NCBI RefSeq assembly: GCF_901000735.1
Contig: NC_081545.1
Location: 21,910,100 to 21,974,099, forward strand
Direction of reading: 5' to 3'
Source: Corylus avellana
Taxonomy: Eukaryota > Streptophyta > Magnoliopsida > Fagales > Betulaceae
DNA length: 64,000 bases
Below the pieces are notes generated by a model. It worked only from the letters and a program-made list of their open reading frames with translations. It made no database searches and was not told the DNA's origin. Positions 1 to 10,732 of the stretch are shown piece by piece. Within the stretch, counting starts at the first letter, position 1. Each line of letters opens with the position of its first letter. A program made the position numbers and the translations under genes.

Positions 1-205
1 TTAACACTCCCCCTCAAGTTGGAGTGGATATTCATGACACCCAACTTGCCAAGTAGGTAATGGAATTGGAATTGTGTTGAACCTAGCGCCTTAGTAAATA
101 AATCAGCGGGTTGTTGAGTGATAGGTATGTGAAAAGTTTGAATTATGCCATCTTGCAGCTTTTCTTGATTGAGGTGGCAATCAATCTCTATATGCTTTGA
201 TACCA
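1..205 (-). pseudogene. Ty1/Copia pol 3' end (RNase H C-terminus), truncated
   Basis: Read on the minus strand, this translates without a stop into the end of a plant Copia polyprotein: a KHIEIDCH motif near 180-200, then a stretch resembling the usual ADLFTKALG segment, ending LRGSV at the window edge. The purine-rich tract (6-16) is the usual polypurine tract just before a 3' LTR, so that LTR would lie outside the window. All of gag, integrase and reverse transcriptase is missing: the coding sequence starts abruptly at a primer-binding-site-like motif (194-205). This is a dead internal-deletion derivative. The family assignment rests on motifs and is strong; the lineage within Copia is not determined. 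Confidence 0.8.
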
Positions 206-433
206 TGATAAAAACTAAACTGAGAAGAAATTTAGTATGTATTACTTGATATCAATCGATTTACATGATGGGGTATTTATGCATAAAAATTGGGTTACAT
301 AGCCGTTGTAAATTAATGTTAAGATCTTCTATACATAGAAATTATTTATGTAAAATGAATGTTAACGCTGCTGGTTGGAGATTTGCCTTTCTCAATTGTT
401 TTATGACCGTTGCACAGATTTATTTCCTCAACA
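206..433 (-). repeat. Copia 5' LTR candidate with primer-binding site
   Basis: On the minus strand this 228 bp stretch starts TGTTGAGG and ends TATCA, directly followed by TGGTATCAAAGC (194-205), which closely matches the initiator-tRNA-Met primer-binding site of plant Copia elements (usually TGGTATCAGAGC). The internal part next to the site has been lost, so the LTR abuts the RNase H end. The 3' end of the LTR is well supported by the binding site. The 5' end (433) is inferred from the TG terminus only, because the partner LTR is outside the window. Confidence 0.55.
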
Positions 434-606
434 TTCCCCAAAACATAAAAATAAGTTTTGGACACCAAATAAGCCCATTACAAAAACCTAACACACTTTT
501 AAGTATTGAAATTCCTAATTAAGTGCACCAAAAATTAGAAAACTTGTATACAAGTCAACTTCTAGTACGTGGTAAGATTCATGTGAAAGAAATGATGCTC
601 AATGTT

Positions 607-704
607 TTTTTTTTCCTAATTAAAAAGATGGGAAGGGGCGACCAGTGTAGTTTCTCCTCTTGGGCGTTACCATCGAGGTTCCCACCCGCTGTGGAATGTC
701 CGGT
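607..704 (-). mobile_element. SINE-like retroposon, 5' truncated, with 14 bp target duplication
   Basis: A 98 bp insert is bounded by identical 14 bp direct repeats TGATGCTCAATGTT (593-606 and 705-718). On the minus strand it is GC-rich and ends in a poly(A) tract (poly(T) at 607-615 on plus), the structure left by target-primed reverse transcription. It has no coding capacity. It resembles the 3' half of a plant SINE; the tRNA-derived head is missing, so the family is not certain. Confidence 0.6.
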
Positions 705-949
705 TGATGCTCAATGTTAATTGTGAATAAATACAATATTCATTTATATTGCTTCCTTCAAATCTAATAATGTAAAAGTTGAAGAAACTTCTTTTCTAAC
801 ATTTAAGAATATTATAAGCATTTACTTCATATGGAATTTTGTTTTTTTATGCATAATATAAATATATACACACATATGTGCATTCTTTTAATGAACAGAG
901 AGTAGGGAGAGAGTATGTAGGAACTTTTTACCAAATTTAAAACTGGAGT

Positions 950-1420
950 TTATTGATGTTTTGGGTGGTTCTTGACATGAATTTCATAACACTTTTCCAA
1001 ACAATGTGCAAAAACTTCATTGGGTGTAATGTGGTGGTGCATCCAGCAATCCTTTACGCAACTTTCAATAACAATTGATTTCCCAACAACATTGAGGCAA
1101 TCTTTAAAACCATTATAAAGGCAGCAACCATAGGCAAATTCTCGTACACTAATTAGCTTTTTACTTGGCTGACAATCTTCAAATTTTCTTACAATGCAAC
1201 TATGCAATTTTATCACTTTCTTCTTATATTGTCGTTTTAGCACTAGCTTTTGCTGTCTTGGCTTATGAGTTATATCAAGTTCAGAGAAACAACGAAGCGT
1301 GTTGGGATTTGAATGAGCGAAAGATGTAGATACAAGGTTTTTAGCTTGTATTTTAACCACAATAAGGATATACAACTCTATTATAACCACCATCATTATT
1401 CCAATATATTTCCTAGCCAT
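950..1420 (-). CDS. small secreted cysteine-rich protein, single exon
   Basis: An uninterrupted 156-codon frame starts at an ATG (1418-1420) and ends at a stop near 950. Residues 1-26 form a basic-then-hydrophobic leader typical of a secretory signal peptide. The mature part is strongly basic with ten cysteines, including a CC pair and two CxxxC pairs near the C-terminus (CVKDC and CLEKC). That spacing recalls plant thionin-like and related small cysteine-rich secreted peptides (defence, pollen or embryo-sac signalling), but I do not recognise the exact family. A TATA-like element lies about 50 bp upstream (1466-1473). There is no intron, unlike many defensin-like genes. Neighbours are transposon relics. 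An intact frame, a leader and a TATA box together argue for a real gene. Confidence 0.6.
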   Translation of the reverse strand: MARKYIGIMMVVIIELYILIVVKIQAKNLVSTSFAHSNPNTLRCFSELDITHKPRQQKLVLKRQYKKKVIKLHSCIVRKFEDCQPSKKLISVREFAYGCCLYNGFKDCLNVVGKSIVIESCVKDCWMHHHITPNEVFAHCLEKCYEIHVKNHPKHQ

Positions 1421-1465
1421 CTTTTTTCTCCAATATTAGAAGGCTAGGCTTAAAATCCTTTAACC

Positions 1466-1473
1466 CTTTATAG
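1466..1473 (-). promoter_or_regulatory. TATA box of the cysteine-rich protein gene
   Basis: On the minus strand the sequence reads CTATAAAG, a good plant TATA box, 46-53 bp before the ATG at 1420. Initiation about 30 bp downstream would leave a leader of roughly 20 nt. Placement only; no expression data. Confidence 0.5.
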
Positions 1474-1480
1474 GCAATTG

Positions 1481-1991
1481 AATTATATGACACCCTTAGA
1501 ATAAAGATAATTTAGTACAAGAATTGATTTTTTCTTGCATTAATTTTTTCCAAACAAGTTTTGCTTAGTAGTTGGGCCCTTTGAAAGTATGACATATTTT
1601 CAATTGAATAACTTTTACTTCAAGTAACACCTTTTGGCAAAGATCGCAAGGTTTGATACTACTTTGTTTTTTGACATGTTATGTTTAGCAAAAGTAAATG
1701 AACAAGTGAAAAATAGATGATCCAATAGCCACAATATCTCAAATCAATAAGACCATTTAAAATTAAAAAAAAAAAAGGGGGTTTTGGAAGAAAATATTAA
1801 TTCAAAAAATGTGATAAATGCATCATATATATTAAAATAATGACATTAAAATCATTTTACCATTCATTTAAAAGAGAATATGAAAGTTATTACTAAAATG
1901 GGCCCAAGTTTCTTGGAAAAGACCGATTATAGAATTTTTTTTTATTTTTATTTTTTACAATTATGAAGAGAGAATTGAGTAAATGAATAAA
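1481..1991. other. AT-rich intergenic stretch, nothing recognised
   Basis: Very AT-rich sequence with poly(A) and poly(T) runs. I saw no reading frame or repeat with clear boundaries. Confidence 0.5.
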
Positions 1992-2000
1992 TTAACTTTA

Positions 2001-2444
2001 GGGAAAAATATAAAAAAGCCCCCTAAACTACCAGCCGTTTTCGATTTAGCCCCCTAATGCTTCAAAAGTGATAAAATAGCCTCCCAAACTACCAAACTAT
2101 TGCATTTTGGCCACTCCGTTAGTCAAAACCGTCAGTTTGGACAAGAATTCAAAAAAACGACGTCATTTTGTTGGGGGGCTACTTTATCACTTTCTGAACA
2201 TTATGGGGCTAAAATAAAAACAGCTGGTAGTTTGGGAGGCTTTTTTATATTTTTCTCAAAATTTTTTTTTTTTTCATAAAAGGGCATTGTAGTAACTTAC
2301 CTATAACAAAACGACGTCGTTTTGCCGTTTCCGTCCAAACTAACGGTTTTGACTAACGGAGTGACCAAAATGCAATAGTTTGGTAGTTTGGAGGGCTACT
2401 TTGTCACTTTTGGAACATTGGGGAGACTTTTTTATATTTTTCCC
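2001..2444. mobile_element. Mutator-type MITE, copy 1 (long terminal inverted repeats)
   Basis: A 444 bp element starts GGGAAAAATATAAAAAAG and ends with its inverted counterpart; the inverted arms extend far into the element. It is flanked by perfect 9 bp duplications TTAACTTTA (1992-2000 and 2445-2453), the duplication length of Mutator-like transposons. It has no coding capacity, so it is non-autonomous. A second copy lies at 8792-9260 in the opposite orientation, as shown by the asymmetric central segment (2265-2325 here against 8965-9010 there). Confidence 0.85.
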
Positions 2445-2640
2445 TTAACTTTATCACATTAAGATATATGCCTTTTGATGAGAATAAATGTATTGATTCG
2501 GTGATAAGCAATGCAAAATGCTATATTGTACAAAGGGTAATGTTCGATATAAAACATAATATTGGGGATTATGAAGAGACATTTGAACATAAAATAATTA
2601 TATCAACCTATCACTTTGAGTTATATGACTTTTGAGATAA

Positions 2641-2691
2641 ATCAAGAGTTGTTTACAATTCAAAAAAAAAAAAAAAATCAAGAGTTGTTTA
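2641..2691 (+). mobile_element. minimal retroposed 3' tail with 15 bp target duplication
   Basis: Two identical copies of ATCAAGAGTTGTTTA (2641-2655 and 2677-2691) flank only CAATTC plus a poly(A) run of about 15. This is what an extremely 5'-truncated LINE or SINE insertion leaves. A simple tandem duplication with A-tract expansion is the alternative. Confidence 0.5.
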
Positions 2692-2830
2692 TATATGGTA
2701 ACTTTGTAGAACATGGCATGAATTCATGTCCTACACACTCAAAGGTGGAAAACTCTTATATTTAATCAAAAGGTCTATACACTTGGCATAGTACATATCG
2801 TTATTTTCTTCCCATTCGTAATAGTAATCG

Positions 2831-4038
2831 AGCGTACCAGCGCTCGATCACATATCAAGCCAGGCGCGAGCGCAGGCATGCGCTCGAGCGCCCAACACAA
2901 GGATCGATCACAGGCGTGCTATCGAGCGCACACCTCCTGCGATTGAGCGCACTCATGCCCCCAGATACGGCAGAATCCCCTTTTCTACATTAGAATGGGC
3001 TTTCAGTCTCCTAATCCAACTAGGAGACTGACCTACAATTTTATTAGGATTCCTAGGACTTCTAGGGTTCGCTTATCCTTATAAATAGATCCTCTATTCT
3101 TCGAATAAGGGGATGGGGAAAGCGGAGACAAAAGCTCTGGATAAAGGATTGAAGGCTAGATCAAGAAGGGTTTTGGTTTTTCTTCTCTTCCCATTTATTT
3201 TTGTTATGTAGTTAGTATTTTAATTAGGGCTAGTTTGAAGCCCTAATCATGTTTCTGTAAGATTACAATATTAATGCTTCTACTACAATTATCTTTTGGA
3301 TGTTTAACTTGATTAATTCCTATTTGATTGAATTCTTCATATGTATGTGTGTTGGATTTGTGTTATTTAATTCAATTTAGATGACAGAGTCTTGGGCATA
3401 ATAGAGTGACAAAAAAATCCCATCATAGGTTCTTGGATTAATCAACATGGGGAACTGGGAGTAGATACCATGCCCTAGGTCATGTGGTTGTCGATTTCTA
3501 TAGATTTATGCTCTCTTGAAGAACAACTTAGTATAATGCTAAATCTTTTGAGAGAGAAAAGAATTATAGTAGGTACCATACCTAATTTGTTGCTTAGGGA
3601 AATCAAAAGCTTAAGGAGTAGATACCATGCCCTTAGGTTGGCAAACATTGGGTATCTTGATATAATTGGAACAATTGCATACTGTTAATCCTATTCGAAT
3701 ATGGTTAGACGTGGATTTCAAAACCCTAATCCTTTTTAGTCTTAGAATTTTTAGTTAATCTTTTGTTTTATTTCATTAATTCAATTAAATATGTGACATC
3801 TATTTAATTCAGTTAATTAATTAGGAAATTACATTCTAAGCAGAATTTACCAATCTTCATGAGAATGATCTCGTATTTGCCTGCTATACTATTGTTTTGA
3901 TCTTGTGCACTTGTGAGTAAAACGTACCGAAGACTGTCTATTAATTTAAGTGGTATTTGGCACAACACATGCATAGAATGAATTTCTTTGATTAAATATG
4001 ATTAACCATTGATGTGCGGATAGCGATGAAGTCAATAC

Positions 4039-4075
<37 letters not shown>

Positions 4076-4292
4076 ATTTCAAATTCTCTTTTACGTTTAT
4101 TTTATGCACTTTAGTTACAAAACAAATCAACAACTCTTTTCTTAAGTTACTTTTAATCTTCATAAACTTGATAACAACACCCATGCAGTCCCTGAGGTTT
4201 GACACCCTCTATATAGCCTTATCCTATAAGGATTCGTACTATTGCGAGTGGTAATTTATTATTTATATATTTTTTCTTTAAAAAGACGACAT
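2831..4292 (+). repeat. LTR-like retrotransposon segment (probably Gypsy type)
   Basis: A non-coding segment with LTR-like features: GC-rich CGCTCGAGCGC-type motifs at the left (2830-2950), a TATA box (TATAAATAG near 3080), two copies of a GGAGTAGATACCATGCC phrase (about 3460 and 3617), a CT microsatellite, and a right part (4185-4250) resembling the conserved end of long plant Gypsy LTRs. I found no convincing target-site duplication, so both ends are approximate, and the short frame at 3482-3688 is not a gene. It could be a solo LTR or the 5' LTR of the relic that follows. Confidence 0.4.
4043..4072 (+). repeat. (CT)15 microsatellite
   Basis: Uninterrupted CT dinucleotide run inside the LTR-like segment. 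Confidence 0.9.
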
Positions 4293-4306
4293 CAGTTTGG
4301 ATTCCC

Positions 4307-4552
4307 TTGAAGTGTAAGGTTGAGGGTGTTGACCCTCGTAGGAGACAATCTTCACCAAGGTTTGTCCCTATGTGCCACCAATGTGGCAAAGTGGGTCATA
4401 TTAAAGCTCACTGTCATTTGCTTAGGTCTAAGAGACTTAAGAAAAAGACTATTCCACCTAAGACGGATTTGGAGAGTCTTCTCTCCATAATGAGAGATGT
4501 TTCCCTTCAGTTGGATAAGTTGGAAGGTGGTTGTCAGGAGGAAAAGGTATAA
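4307..4552 (+). pseudogene. retrotransposon Gag zinc-knuckle fragment
   Basis: An 81-codon frame contains a CCHC zinc knuckle (C-x2-C-x4-H-x4-C: CHQCGKVGHIKAHC) after a short basic stretch, followed by a charged tail. This is the nucleic-acid-binding module of a plant LTR retrotransposon Gag. The wording closely resembles Gag of SIRE-type Copia elements in my memory of the family. The rest of Gag and all of Pol are absent. Downstream sequence is non-coding but carries SIRE-like purine tracts, so this is a relic of one deleted element rather than a cellular zinc-finger gene. Confidence 0.65.
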
Positions 4553-4560
4553 GTCCAAGG

Positions 4561-7426
4561 AAGTGGAAATTCCTCACCCATTGAGAGGGAGTGATAGAAT
4601 CCTTACCTAGGGTAGGTGGTTTGGGCATGCCTAGGGTTGAGCTTTATGCATTTGTTTATGCATCCTAGGACATGCATTTTTATTTTCTTTGCATGCATAT
4701 CATTGTAGTTTGAGTTGAGTCTTTTGCTTGCATTACATTTTTTTTAGTGTTTATTATTGTGAAAGAGAATGAGAGAAGACCTTGTTTCTTTAAATGCACA
4801 TTTAAAGCTTCCAAATTTTCTCTTGTCATTCTTTGATTGGTTTACTTATCATGTCATAGTGTGTACATTCTTACTTGGAAATTGATGTATATGATGGTTG
4901 TGTTTAAATGTGTGCGTGCAATTGTTCATAATGGCTTGTCTAAGCATTGTCATCTTCTTTGTACACTTTCTCACAAGCTTGTGGTAACTACATGTGCTAG
5001 TTTTGGTAAACACTCTTGTGTAAAAAATTGATTCACCCTAGCTCAAATTGACCCCACAAGTCAAACTTGAGGCTTAAATTTTCATGGCATCACCTCTTTC
5101 AATGACAAGAAAAATGTGATCAAAGATCAAATGTTTATCAAAAATTTGACTAAATATATACTTAGAAATTTGCTTTTGAAGTCTTTATAGAAAGAGCCGG
5201 TGTCAAATCACTGCGGAAAAACGTGAAACACCTATGGGATTTAAATTGTAAAACTTTCCTTGGACAATTGAAGAGGAATGGGTGTGTGACTTTTTGTTGA
5301 AACCCAAGGAAAAGGGTTTGACTGCTAAAGGATTATCTTATTTTTTAATAAGATGTTTTTACCTCCTTACTTATGTAAGTTTGTGTTCTCGCTTGTGGGA
5401 TTTGTCACACACAACACTTGCCATGACCTTAACCTTTCCATTTCTACAATTGCATTGAATCTATTCCATCGTGTTTGGGGAATTTTGTGCATTTTGGTAC
5501 ACATTATGATGATGATTGGTGCTCTTGTTTTTGAGCATCTTTAAAAGCGGCATGTGCATTTTCTTATGAAAAGCAAGAAAGTTGTTTTTAGAAACATGTT
5601 TGAGATGTGTCTCTCCTCAATTTTGGTCTCTCTCTCACAAAAAGATTTGTTGTTGTTACAAAACCTTTTGTTGATTATAAGTTTCTTTGTGCATGCATTT
5701 AGAGTTGTCATTATGTGTTGCATCTGTCTTCATGCAGTTTAGGTTTAAGGTTTGCATTTTTGGATTTCCTAAGGGTTACAAACTCAATCTTGAAGACTTG
5801 ATGATCTTCGGTTCTCTTATTCTTGAGTTTGTATTCTTTGGAGCATTGCATTCTAGGAGTTGCTACTGTGCATTAGGTTTTCAATATCATTAACTTAGGC
5901 TTTTGACTTCATATGTGATTTATGTGTTGAACTTCATTGAGCCTTCATTCTAGTGTAACACATACTTAATATGCTCTCATTCATTGATCATTTCATTTAC
6001 TTGCATTCCTCCCTAGGATTGGTGAGTGGGTTTAAGGTTGAGAGGTTGTCGCACTTAGGATTGTCTTGACCTTACTTTTGGCTGTCCACACACATGCACT
6101 CTTGTAGTTTGTGCATCACCTTTGCTTAGGTGATTGAATTATGTTATGATTGTGTTGTGTTGTGCCTTTGCTTGCCTTTGGTTTTGTTTATCCTTCTTGC
6201 CTGTTGCATGCATGTTTTCCCATTGATGATGTTGTTGAAATTTGGATAAACTTAGGGTTATTCTGTTTCAAATATTTGGGATCATTGACTTGTGTTCTTG
6301 AATGAATTGGGTGCTCCTTAATTCACATGGTTACTTGTTTCGGATGTAGGGTTGGTTTTTTATTTTCTTGACTCACATATTTGGTGCTCTACTTCGAAAT
6401 TGTATTTAGGAGAATTTAGGATTCATGGTTCTTGATTGTGGATTTTTTTTCAAATCTTAGCATGATTGGGTATTTTTTGAGTTGCATTTACACATGCGTG
6501 GTATTACATATTCTAGTAATATGTGAAATTGATGTCAATTGTCTTTTGATTGTGTTGAGATTGCAATTGATCATTCATATGTTGTGATTGTGAGTTTGTG
6601 CAATTAGTCATGTTCTTTGTCTTTCTTTTCATGCATCTCAACCTTGTTTGGATAACTTGAATTGGGCATTTGAGAAAAAGGTGGTTCTTTGAACCTGTTT
6701 GCATTTTTCATGCTTATAGTTTGAGCTTACCATTCGCTCATGTGTTTTGTTGTGTGCTCATAATGTTTATACCCCCTCTAGTTTATACCTTCCAAGGATA
6801 CAAGTGATGTCACTTGAGTTTCTTCATTTGCCTTTTTATGGCAAAATGAGGAGAATGTGGTATGTTGGAACACTTGTTAGGGAGATGTTGCTTATGTTAA
6901 AGGGGAGTTAACATTAGAGTCATGTTCCTTTTGTCATATCTTTCATATCTCTTGTATTCTTTGACATGTTTTATGAGATATTTTGGCACTAAATGTTCAT
7001 GACACATGATTGTTTATCTGTCATTCTTCGCACTAAATGTGTTATTGTTATTGTTGTTTTATTCTCTTTCCTCTTGTCCTATCAATTGAGTTATTGATAT
7101 GGGGAGCATGTGTTCCTTTATATATCCATTTGTCCATTGTAACAAAAAGGAGGAGAAGTTGTTAGTTTTGAGGGGGAGACTTGGGGGTTAAGGGGTTGAA
7201 TAAATAATATCCATGTTTGGTGTGATTATTCATTGTTACTCCTCATATGTTTAATGAGTTTGTTTAGTGTTTCCAGAGAATAGGTACAATGCACATCTTT
7301 GATCAACCTTAGTCGAGTAGTGGTTTGTAAGGCTTGGGTGAGATTGTAAAATGTTGTTATTTACTTGTATTTGTTGTTGTCTCTGATCTGTATGAGTTTT
7401 GTCATCGAATTGCCAAAGGGGGAGAT
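4561..7426 (+). mobile_element. non-coding interior of SIRE-like Copia relic
   Basis: About 2.9 kb rich in T and G with no sustained reading frame. Near its right end it has three oligopurine blocks (7147-7157, 7171-7181, 7415-7425), the last immediately before a TGTTAG LTR start. Multiple AAAGGGGGAGA-like tracts between pol and the 3' LTR are typical of SIRE/Maximus Copia elements. Integrase and reverse transcriptase were not found. Confidence 0.5.
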
Positions 7427-8629
7427 TGTTAGGTTTTATAAATTAGCCTTATTTGATGTGCAAAACTTTGCTATGTGGTAACTTGGTTTTCTTCCATGAT
7501 TTATCTTCCCATTGCTCTTAGAAAAGCATTGGATGTGTTTACAGAAGTGTTCTAGAATGTTCCAGCACCCGGACATCTCTTGGGCATCACTTGGAAGTGA
7601 TTGGGTCACTTGGGAATGAAATTCCCATCACTTGGTCGTCATGACAGGACACGTGACGAGAAAACAGTAAGTTACTACCCAATTCCCATCATAACAAGGC
7701 TGAATTTCCGTTAGGACATGGTTAGTTTCTGTAGAAAGTTGGAAGCATTTTTTGACCTAACAAACATCCGAATTTGAAGAAGCCCATTGACAAGTTGAAG
7801 ATCAGGGAAAGATTCTTCCAGAGCCGTTGAATTTTGCATCATTTGAAGCTCAGTTGAAAAAGTTATGACCAAACTACACTGATTGGTTTTTTTGTTTTCT
7901 CGTCAGGAGTTCCGTTAGGACGAGACATGTAACAGGGAGTTACTGTTTCCTCATCAGGAGTTTCGTTAGGACGAGACGTGTAACGGGAAGTTACTGGTTC
8001 CTCGTCGGAAGTTGCGTTAGGACGAGGATGTAATAGGATTGAAGCTGAAGCTATTGTTTCCTCGTCAGGACGGGACATGTAACAAGACCAATGTTGGACT
8101 CCCTGTTTTCTCATCAAATAGAGCATTAGGACAGGACATGTGATGAAGAGGAAACATTTGTTCTTTCCGTCATAACGAGAAATGTATCCCTTTAAGACCT
8201 AAAGAGTAAAATGCTTCTCCTATAAAAGGATTTTCCTGTCACTGTTCATTACATACTTTTTTGGGAGGATTTTTCTCTGTGCAGTCTTAATAGTTCTCTT
8301 CGAGTCCTATGTCTCAGGAGTGTTTGATCAAGAGAGGATGTAATAAAGCTTCGGGGAGACAAGTTCGGAAGCTTGTTATTCTTACTAAGTTTAGAAGTAC
8401 TCAAGGTTGTGAATATTGTCTAGTCTTTAACTCTAAATCTTCATTTAACTGATTTCCCGGGTTTAGCTGCCCTGGAGTGGTTTTTATCTTTGATGTGTTC
8501 AAAGGGTTTTCCATTTCGTAAACAAATTTTGTGTTGTGTTTGTGATGTTGTTTTAAATTTCATTGTGCATGTTTTATTTTGTTATATGGCTTAATTCCAT
8601 ACTTCGATTATTTGGGGATAATAATATCA
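7427..8629 (+). repeat. SIRE-like Copia LTR (3' LTR)
   Basis: It starts TGTTAGG directly after the polypurine tract CCAAAGGGGGAGAT (7413-7426). It contains a TATA-like TATAAAAGG (about 8221) and ends near ATATCA (8629). Its last 250 bp share phrases with the LTR tail at 22052-22365 (for example AACAAATTTTGTGTTG against AACAAAATTTGTTGCG), supporting one family. The left boundary is well supported; the right end is approximate. Confidence 0.55.
7895..8150 (+). repeat. internal tandem repeat in LTR, about 51 bp unit
   Basis: Roughly five degenerate copies of a unit built on CCTCGTCAGGAGTT-CGTTAGGACGAGACATG begin near 7895, 7945, 7996, 8056 and 8105. The last two are shortened. The 87-codon minus-strand frame over this stretch is a by-product of the repeat, not a gene. 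Confidence 0.7.
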
Positions 8630-8791
8630 AATTATCAACTTACAGATTTTCCTTCTGAATGAATGGGCAAAGTTGGAGAGAAGAAATCAAGAATCTGTTT
8701 GCAGAATTACAAGAAAAATATCGAGCCTATCAATCAGGCTTCCTTTAGTACAAGGTGCTAAGGTAATTTATTAGTAGTATATATATATATA

Positions 8792-9260
8792 GGGAAAAAT
8801 ATAAAAAAGCCCCCTACACTACCAACCGTTTTCGATTTAGCCTCCTAATGTTTCAAAAGTGATAAAGTAGCCCCCCAAACTACCAAACTATTGCATTTTG
8901 GCCACTCCGTTAGTCAAAACCGTCAGTTTGGACAGAAATTGCAAAACGACGTCGTTTTGTTATGAGTAAGTTACTGCAATGCCCTTTTATGAAAAAAAAA
9001 AAATTGGGAAAAATATAAAATAGCCTCCCAAACTACCAGCCGTTTTCATTTTAACCCCCTAATGTTCAGAAAATGATAAAGTAACCCCCAACAAAACGTC
9101 GTTGTTTTGTAGTTTCCGTCCAAACTAACGGTTTTGACTAACGGAGTGGCCAAAATGCAATAGTTTGGTAGTTTGGGGGGCTACTTTATCACTTTTGAAA
9201 CATTAGGGGGCTAAATCGAAAACGGCTGGTAGTTTGGAGGGCTTTTTTTATATTTTTCCC
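8792..9260. mobile_element. Mutator-type MITE, copy 2, inverted relative to copy 1
   Basis: A 469 bp element with the same long terminal inverted repeats as 2001-2444, starting GGGAAAAATATAAAAAAG. The flanks both read ATATATATA (8783-8791 and 9261-9269), consistent with a 9 bp duplication but inside an AT microsatellite, so less decisive than for copy 1. The central asymmetric block is the reverse complement of that in copy 1. Confidence 0.8.
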
Positions 9261-9269
9261 ATATATATA

Positions 9270-9890
9270 TATATTCATTTTCATCTCTCTTCTCTTGTCC
9301 TTTTTCTTTTCTTTTTTTTTTCTTTTTTTTGAACAAACCTTCAAAGTGGTTTGGAACTTGGAAAAAGTTCTTCAATCTAATTTATTAAATAGTCATGTGT
9401 TTGTTACATGCTATTATAAAAATATGTGTTTCTCACATGTTAAGGGGTCCGTGGTAATTTTACATATTGAATTAGTTTGTAGGAAAAATTAGATGTCCCT
9501 TGTTTTTTTGTTAGTCTTTTATTAGCCAAACAATAATTTTAAAAAAATAAATAAAAAATAAAATAAAATAATACAATAACATGTAATATTTGGTAGGCGG
9601 ATGGAGAGAGGGTGGTGTTGGAGTTGATTCAGGCATTAAAAAAAGAAGAAGAAAAGAGGAGTTGATCCAAGTACTCACTCTAGGGGTTCACTCCCTAATG
9701 AGACATTGAAGATTACCATTGGATCCTACATGTACTTTCTTTTGTTATTTCATCTAATGGTGATTTTCACTGCCACCTGAGAGAGTGAACACTTGAGAAT
9801 ATGTGTAGCACTCCTTTAATAAAACAAAAATAGGTTGGATTGTTGACCTTTTTAGCCATGTTACACATTCTCTCCAAAGTTTTCACACTT
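9270..9890. other. intergenic, nothing recognised
   Basis: AT-rich sequence with pyrimidine runs; the 65-codon plus frame at 9295 is low complexity. No supported gene or bounded repeat. Confidence 0.5.
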
Positions 9891-9999
9891 TTTTTTTTTT
9901 TTTTTTTTTGTACATGCCAAATACCGGAAAATGTTTTCTAATAAATAATTTTCAAGGAAAATGTTTTCCACCGAAAATGCTTTTCTGCGACTTTTGGGC

Positions 10000-10700
10000 G
10001 GGTCGTGGGCTAGTCCCGGTTGGGTCCTGGATGGGTCCGGGTCAGGTCCCCGCAGGGTCCAAGGTGGGTCTGGTTGGGTCGCAATCAAGTCCTGGGCGGG
10101 TCCCAAGCGAGTCCCAATCAAGTCCCGGGTGAGTCCCAGTCAAGTCCCGAGTAAGTCCCAGTCAAGTCTTGGGCAGGTCTCGGGCAAATCCTGGGCAGGT
10201 CCTTGCGGGCTCCCAAGCGGGTCTTAGGCAGGTCCGGTCGGGTCCCAGTCAAGTCCCGAGCAGGTCCGGTCCGGTCCGTTCCCGGCAAGGTCTCAGGCTG
10301 GTCCAATCCCGGGCGGGTCCCAGTCGGGTCTCAGTCAAGTCCCGGGCAGGTCCGGTCAGGTCTCGGGTGGGATCAGGGTCAAGTCCCGGGTGGGTCCAAC
10401 GCAAGTCCCAATCAAATCTTGAGCGGGTCCCAGGCAGGTCCCGGCTGGGTGCCGAGCGGGTCTCAGGCAGGGTCGGTCCAGTCCCAGTCAAGTCCCGAGC
10501 AGGTCCTAATGGGGTTCTGGACAAGTTCCGGGCGGGTCCCAATCGAGTCTCTGTCAAGTCCCGAGCGGGTCCTAGGCAGGTCCTGGCGAGTCCTATTCAG
10601 GTCCAATCAGGTCTTAGGGAGGTCCCAAGCTGGTCTTAGGCGAGTCCCGGTCAAGTCTTGGGCAAGCCTTGACGAGGTCCTGGGCGGGTTTTGGCAGGGT
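10000..10700 (+). repeat. GC-rich degenerate minisatellite, 10-11 bp unit
   Basis: About 700 bp made almost wholly of variants of a unit such as GTCCCGGGCGG, GTCCCAGTCAA and GTCTTGGGCAG, in sharp contrast to AT-rich flanks. All overlapping frames here (both strands) encode Ser/Pro/Gly/Arg- or Asp/Pro/Thr/Arg-rich repeats because the unit stays open in several frames, so none is taken as a gene. The flanks carry GGAAAATGTTTTCC-like motifs on the left and a 39 bp palindrome on the right, suggesting the array lies inside a transposon whose ends I could not fix. Confidence 0.8.
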
Positions 10701-10732
10701 CCATCGATTTGAGAATGAGATGCTCAAAGTTC

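Noticed and set aside
4837..6704. Several 60-68 codon frames on both strands
   Set aside because: Short, hydrophobic or T-rich translations inside the non-coding Copia interior; no domain or consistent frame.
7863..8126. 87-codon minus frame
   Set aside because: Covers the internal tandem repeat of the LTR; repetitive peptide without domain.
7895..8150. CRISPR-like spacing of repeats
   Set aside because: Units are contiguous and degenerate, inside a plant LTR; no spacers and wrong domain of life.
9861..10712. Seven overlapping frames of 62-169 codons, both strands
   Set aside because: All lie on the GC-rich minisatellite; openness in many frames is a by-product of the repeat unit.
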